Source: Candidatus Omnitrophota bacterium
GTDB taxonomy: Bacteria; Omnitrophota; Omnitrophia; Omnitrophales; Aquincolibacteriaceae
Assembly (NCBI GenBank): GCA_023246995.1
Contig: JAHFHI010000072.1
Span: 1 to 6,522, forward strand
Length of the DNA stretch: 6,522 nt
Reading direction: 5' to 3'
The position numbers and the translations under genes were made by a program. The notes beneath the pieces are model-generated. The model was not told where the DNA came from. It worked only from the letters and a program-made list of their open reading frames with translations, and made no database searches. Of this stretch, positions 1-4,300 are shown piece by piece (position 1 is the stretch's first letter; each line of letters opens with the position of its first letter).

Positions 1-2
1 AG

Positions 3-26
3 GACCTCAATTTCCTGGAGAAATAA
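3..26 (+). CDS. Possible C-terminal tail of an upstream gene (partial)
   Basis: In the frame starting at base 3 the sequence reads Asp-Leu-Asn-Phe-Leu-Glu-Lys and then a TAA stop at 24-26. The stop lies directly before the Shine-Dalgarno of ychF, a spacing typical of consecutive genes in one operon. Only seven codons are visible, so neither the family nor the existence of the gene can be proved. In many bacteria pth (peptidyl-tRNA hydrolase) precedes ychF, but nothing in these seven residues identifies it. Confidence 0.25.
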   Translation, partial: DLNFLEK

Positions 27-27
27 G

Positions 28-33
28 AAGGAG
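28..33 (+). promoter_or_regulatory. Strong Shine-Dalgarno of ychF (AAGGAG)
   Basis: AAGGAG at 28-33, within AGAAGGAG, is a near-perfect anti-16S match. It sits 9 bases before the ATG at 43 and 33 bases before the ATG at 67. It therefore favours the start at 43, although the family's conserved N-terminus begins at 67. The ATG at 67 has only a weak, closely spaced AAGGGA (58-63). Confidence 0.7.
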
Positions 34-42
34 TCATATAGA

Positions 43-1161
43 ATGGGCCTCTTTTATAAGGGACTTATGACACTCAAAATCGGAATCGTCGGGCTTCCCA
101 ATGTGGGCAAGTCCACTATTTTTAATGCGCTCGCCAAGGCCAAGGCTCCGGCCTCGAACTATCCGTTTTGCACGATCGACCCTAACAAGGGAATTGTCAC
201 GGTCCCGGACCCCCGGCTTGACGCCTTGAGCGCGCTTTATCATCCCGAAAAGACAACCCCCACGGCGGTTGAGTTTTATGACATTGCCGGGCTTGTCAAA
301 GGAGCCTCCGAAGGCCAGGGTCTCGGCAATCAGTTCCTCGGCCACATCAAGGAAGTGGAGGCCATTTTGCACGTGGTGCGCTGTTTTGAGGATTCCGACA
401 TTGTGCATGTGGACGGTGGTGTGGACCCCCTTCGCGATATCGAAGTGATTGACACGGAGCTTTGCTTAAAAGACCTCGACACCATGTCCGCGAGGTTTGT
501 CAAAACCGACAAGCTTGCGCGTTCGGGCGACAAGGAATCCCGCGAGATTATGCCCCTCTATGAGCGCGTTAAAAAAGCCCTTGAGGATGGAACGCCTTTG
601 AGAAACATGGGACTGAACGAAGAAGAGAAAAAGGCTTTGCGCGATTTGGCTTTTCTGACGATCAAGCCAGTGCTCTACGGAGCCAATGTCGCCGAGTCGG
701 ATCTTCCGGAAGGCGGGGCTTTGGCCGGGAAGGTTAAGGAGTGGGCCGCCAAAGAAGGCGCCCAGCACGTGGTGATTTCCGGAAAAGTGGAATCCGAGCT
801 GATTGATCTCCCGGAAGCCGAGCAGGAGGAATTTTTAAAAGCTCTCGGGCTGGAAGAACCGGGGCTGCATGCGCTTATCCGTGCCGGTTATAAACTCCTT
901 CAACTTATTACTTATTTTACGGCCGGGGAAAAAGAGGTCCGGGCCTGGACCATCCAGCGGGGCACCAAAGCTCCCCAAGCCGCAGGCGTCATCCACTCTG
1001 ATTTTGAAAGAGGTTTTATCCGGGCCGAGGTTATGAACACTGGAGACCTCATTCAGCTCGGATCTTCAAGCGCCGTCAAGGAAAAGGGCCTTCTTAGAAT
1101 TGAAGGCAAGGATTACGTGGTCGCCGACGGCGACGTCATGCTCTTCCGCTTTAACGTCTAA
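43..1161 (+). CDS. ychF: Redox-regulated ribosome-associated ATPase YchF/OLA1
   Basis: Obg-related P-loop NTPase of the YchF/OLA1 family, a cytoplasmic protein that in characterised members binds ribosomes, prefers ATP to GTP and is linked to translation and stress responses. Numbering from the ATG at 67, the sequence shows the P-loop GLPNVGKS (9-16), the switch II motif DIAGLVKGAS from D72, and NVAE at 207-210 in place of the canonical GTPase NKxD, the family hallmark of relaxed base specificity. A C-terminal TGS domain (about 278-364) carries TYFTAGEKEVRAWTI and ends in DGDVMLFRFNV. From 67 the protein has 364 residues, matching the roughly 363 of E. coli YchF. From 43 it has 372, with an extra MGLFYKGL. 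I give 43 because the strong Shine-Dalgarno points there; homology favours 67. The gene is intact and ends in TAA. The family call is near certain, the start is not. Confidence 0.97.
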   Translation: MGLFYKGLMTLKIGIVGLPNVGKSTIFNALAKAKAPASNYPFCTIDPNKGIVTVPDPRLDALSALYHPEKTTPTAVEFYDIAGLVKGASEGQGLGNQFLGHIKEVEAILHVVRCFEDSDIVHVDGGVDPLRDIEVIDTELCLKDLDTMSARFVKTDKLARSGDKESREIMPLYERVKKALEDGTPLRNMGLNEEEKKALRDLAFLTIKPVLYGANVAESDLPEGGALAGKVKEWAAKEGAQHVVISGKVESELIDLPEAEQEEFLKALGLEEPGLHALIRAGYKLLQLITYFTAGEKEVRAWTIQRGTKAPQAAGVIHSDFERGFIRAEVMNTGDLIQLGSSSAVKEKGLLRIEGKDYVVADGDVMLFRFNV

Positions 1162-1256
1162 GGCCAACACTTCCCATTATGAACAATCAACTTAGAACAA
1201 ATCTGCCGTCTTATTTGCCCCTTTTACAAAGCTAATGTAAAATTTAAGGCGAACCT
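1162..1256 (+). promoter_or_regulatory. Intergenic region with a candidate sigma-70-type promoter
   Basis: This 95-base gap is visibly richer in A and T than the flanking genes. It contains TTGCCC (1215-1220, four of six matches to TTGACA), a 17-base spacer, and TAAAAT (1238-1243, five of six matches to TATAAT). Transcription from it would start near 1250, which leaves almost no leader and would cut off the candidate ribosome site AAGG (1246-1249). The promoter may therefore be chance, or the message may be leaderless, or the gene may be read from upstream. I see no hairpin plus T-run terminator after ychF, so read-through is possible. Confidence 0.3.
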
Positions 1257-1367
1257 ATGCGAGTCTTTCGATGGAGTCCCCCAAAGGGGAAAAAAAGCGT
1301 AAGCATTCTTTTGCTTCTTTCTTTCACGCTATCCCAGATTTCTTCCTTTCCGGGCGCAGTTTACGGC
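1257..1367 (+). other. Signal peptide region of the giant protein
   Basis: Residues 1-13 are basic (R2, R5, K10, K12, K13). Residues 15-25 are hydrophobic (VSILLLLSFTL). A polar, breaker-containing stretch leads to AVYG at 34-37, which fits a type I signal peptidase site after G37 (V35 at -3, G37 at -1). No lipobox cysteine is visible, so a lipoprotein is unlikely. I see no further long hydrophobic segment in the rest of the visible protein, which suggests a soluble secreted or surface-held product. An uncleaved N-terminal anchor cannot be excluded. Confidence 0.7.
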
Positions 1368-4300
1368 GTTTCAGAAGGGAGCCTGGAGGCGGACTCGCAT
1401 AGTCCCAAAGCCAACCGGCTAAGCCCGGAATCCCTGGCAAGCCTCAAGCTCCCTTCTGAAATCGGCCGGGTTGAAAAAACACACGGGGATTTCAAGGGGG
1501 CGAGCGTTATTTTAGTTCAGGACGCTCACGCCGTCGGGGACGCGCAAAAATCCATCCAAAAACTGATTGCCCATTTTGAGCGGGAGTTTGGGCTCGGCCT
1601 GGTCGGGCTCGAGGGGGCCTCGGGAAAACTCCAGGGCGAGCTCTTCCGGGCTTTTCCGGATCCCGGAATGCTGGCCGGACTTCTTGACGAGTATCTTTCC
1701 CGGGGCGAACTCTCCGGGGCCGCGGCCGCGGCTTTTTCAAATCCCGGGAAGAGCGAATTTTTCGGGATTGAGGATCAGACGCTTTACGAAAAAGACATCG
1801 CCGCTTTTTTGGGCGCGCTTGAAGCCCGTCCGGGCCAACTCGAACGTCTTGAAGCCTATAAGCGGGACCTGGCGATTTTAAAAAGGCGCTATGGGTCGAA
1901 AACATTTCAGAATCTTGAGCGTAAACTAAACGCCTTCGAGGAAAACTCCCTGGAGCTTCATGAAATGCTTCGGTTTCTCGACCGGATCGCGCCCAAGGAG
2001 GTCTCAGAAAAGGTCCCGGACCAATATCCCCATCTCGCGGCTCTGGTTGAGGAAGTGCGAAAAACCGGGCCGCAGGAAAAACAAAACCAGGATTCGGAAA
2101 TACGAAAACTTGCCGCGGCCCTTCGCGCAAAACTCCAAACCCCGGAAGAGATCCGGGAATTTCATAAAAACGAGCAGGACTATCAGACCGAGCGGGCAAG
2201 CCCGGAGGCCTTTGGGCATTATCTTCTCACCCAAGCCCGCTTGAAGGGTATCAGGGGCGGCTTGGCGGAGTCCCTCGAAGAAAGCTCGGCGCGCCAGGAG
2301 TTGCTCCTTCAGATGAAGGGGCCGGAATTTTTCAGGGAGTTTGAAGGTTATGTGCGGGATGTCAAACAGGCGCTTTATACAAGCCCGGAGGAACGGATTC
2401 TCGAATCTCTGGGCCGGGATTTAAAGCTTTTTAGAAAACTTACGGAGCTTAAGCTTTCCAGGGAGGAATGGCGATTCTTCGCCGCAGCCCCCGAAGGACT
2501 GACCCTTCAGCCCGGCCCGTTCTCCGGCCGTGAAGACCTGGCCGAAATGCAGGGCGCTTTTCAAAAGGAAGGCATTCTGTGGCGCGAAAACTACAAGCCC
2601 CAGAGAATTTTTTATGAAACCGCGCAAGCCCGCGAAGAAGTCTTCGCGCGGCGGATTCTGCAACGGATGAAAACGGGAAAAACCCGGCTGGCTCTCGCCG
2701 TGATGGGAGGATTTCACCGGGAGGGCGTCGGCGGGATTTTTGAGAGCCTCGGCGTTTCTTATGCGGTGGTCATGCCCGCGATCCATCAAGTGCCGGAGGA
2801 TGACCGATACCGGGATTTCATGCGTGGGGACGTTTCCTGGAAAAGCTATTTCCGTGTCCGGGACGGCCGAATTGATCTTTACGACGCTTTCGCGAGGGCC
2901 GTTCTCGACCAGCTTCTTCGGCGCATGAAGATTTCGATGAGCCAAGAGACCCTCCGGGTGCGGATCAAATTCTGGCGCGATCAGGTGGTGCGCGCTTTCG
3001 CGCTTCAGGGCAATGCGGCCAAAGCCGGAGGGGATGTCCGGCTGCTCGACGGGCTTTTGCTTACCTCCCTTGATCCGGCGCGGCGTGAAGAGCTTGAGGC
3101 GGAATGGAAAAAGCGCGTCGGAGATTTTCTGATGCGTCTCCGGGAGCTTAAAGATAAAAACCTTTTGAATCCCGATGCCCTGACCCGGCTGACCCGGGAA
3201 CCCGCGGCCGCGGCGTGGTCCTCTGTTCCCTACGGAAGCGCTCCGGCATCCTGGCTTGTCCCCGCATCCAAAAAACAGACAGCCACTGCAAAGCCGCTGT
3301 CCCGGCCGGAAGCGGAGACGGTTCGTTCGGAAGTAAGGACGCAAGAGCCTCAAGGGCTGGAAATTCCAAGCCTTGAAGTCCTGACCGATGAAATCAAAAA
3401 GGCGCTCTATGAAACACCCGGCCTTGCGCCCAACTGGAAAATATTCGTGGAAGAAATGAGTTTCCGGCTTGTCCCGGATCAGCTTGCCGAGGCCTTGTCC
3501 CAGGCGCTCCGAGAGGGTTATTCCTTCAGCACGTTTTCCGACACCGTGCACGACTTGATTCTCGAAGCCAATCAGGATTATTCGACCAGTGAACCCATCC
3601 GGGTGATTACCACCCCCATCGCTAAAATCATTCATGATCATGTGGCGCTGCGGTATCTCCCGCCGGCATCCCAAGCGCCCGAACGAGCGCGTTCCGAGGT
3701 CCGGCAAACCTGGATTGAAGAGACGGGGCTTGAGCGGCTTCAGAATGTCACGGTCTTAAGCCGGCAGATGGAAATGGGCCTTCATGCCGGGCTTCTGGAC
3801 TATATCGCACGCGCGCACGGGGAGAAAGAAGCGGATCTGGCGGCCCAGGCCACGCTCACCGGCGGTCTGGGCGCGCTCATGCATGATCTTTTTCCGTCGT
3901 GGAAAGCCAACGGCGTGGACGTGATCGGCATGCACCCGATCTATGAAACCATCAAGGAGCATCCCAAGCGTGAGCTTGCTCTCGGAGGAAATATCCGCGA
4001 AGCCATCCTCGGCACCGGCGGGCAGATCGCGGCCAGCTTTGAAATCGAGCTCGATTTAAAAACGGTTTTCCGGATGCGCGCCCAGTCAAGCCGGGCCCGC
4101 GACATTCTGGATAAAAAGATTTTTGTTCGGGTTTTTCGCACCGAGACCAAACAATACGGCGCGCCCCAGTATTATTTCGATGCCTATTATCTGAAGAACG
4201 AAAAACTCGACGATACGGACGCCAACGACGCCAACCGCGTCCGGGTTTTTGATGAGGTCTATCCCGATGACCGGCCCTGGCGCGACGTGCATATGGCCGT

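Noticed and set aside
1121..1137. GTCGCCGACGGCGAC inverted repeat near the end of ychF as a possible terminator
   Set aside because: It lies inside the conserved DYVVADGDVM coding segment and has no following T-run.
1162..1256. Search for a tRNA, small RNA or riboswitch in the only intergenic gap
   Set aside because: The gap is too short for most classes and shows no strong paired stems or recognisable conserved RNA motif.
1716..1734. CCGCGGCCGCGG-like palindrome, with similar GCGGCCGCG stretches near 3204 and 5970
   Set aside because: These are runs of alanine codons (GCC/GCG) in the coding frame and show no consistent spacing or flanking structure, so a regulatory or recombination site is not supported.
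1507..2199. 230-codon open frame on the minus strand
   Set aside because: The Arg/Pro-rich composition is typical of an antisense reading of GC-rich coding sequence. The plus strand encodes the TraB/EreA-like domain here.
2421..3707. 428-codon open frame on the minus strand
   Set aside because: It is antisense to the giant gene, rich in Gly, Arg, Pro and Phe without any motif, and spans several plus-strand domains and linkers.
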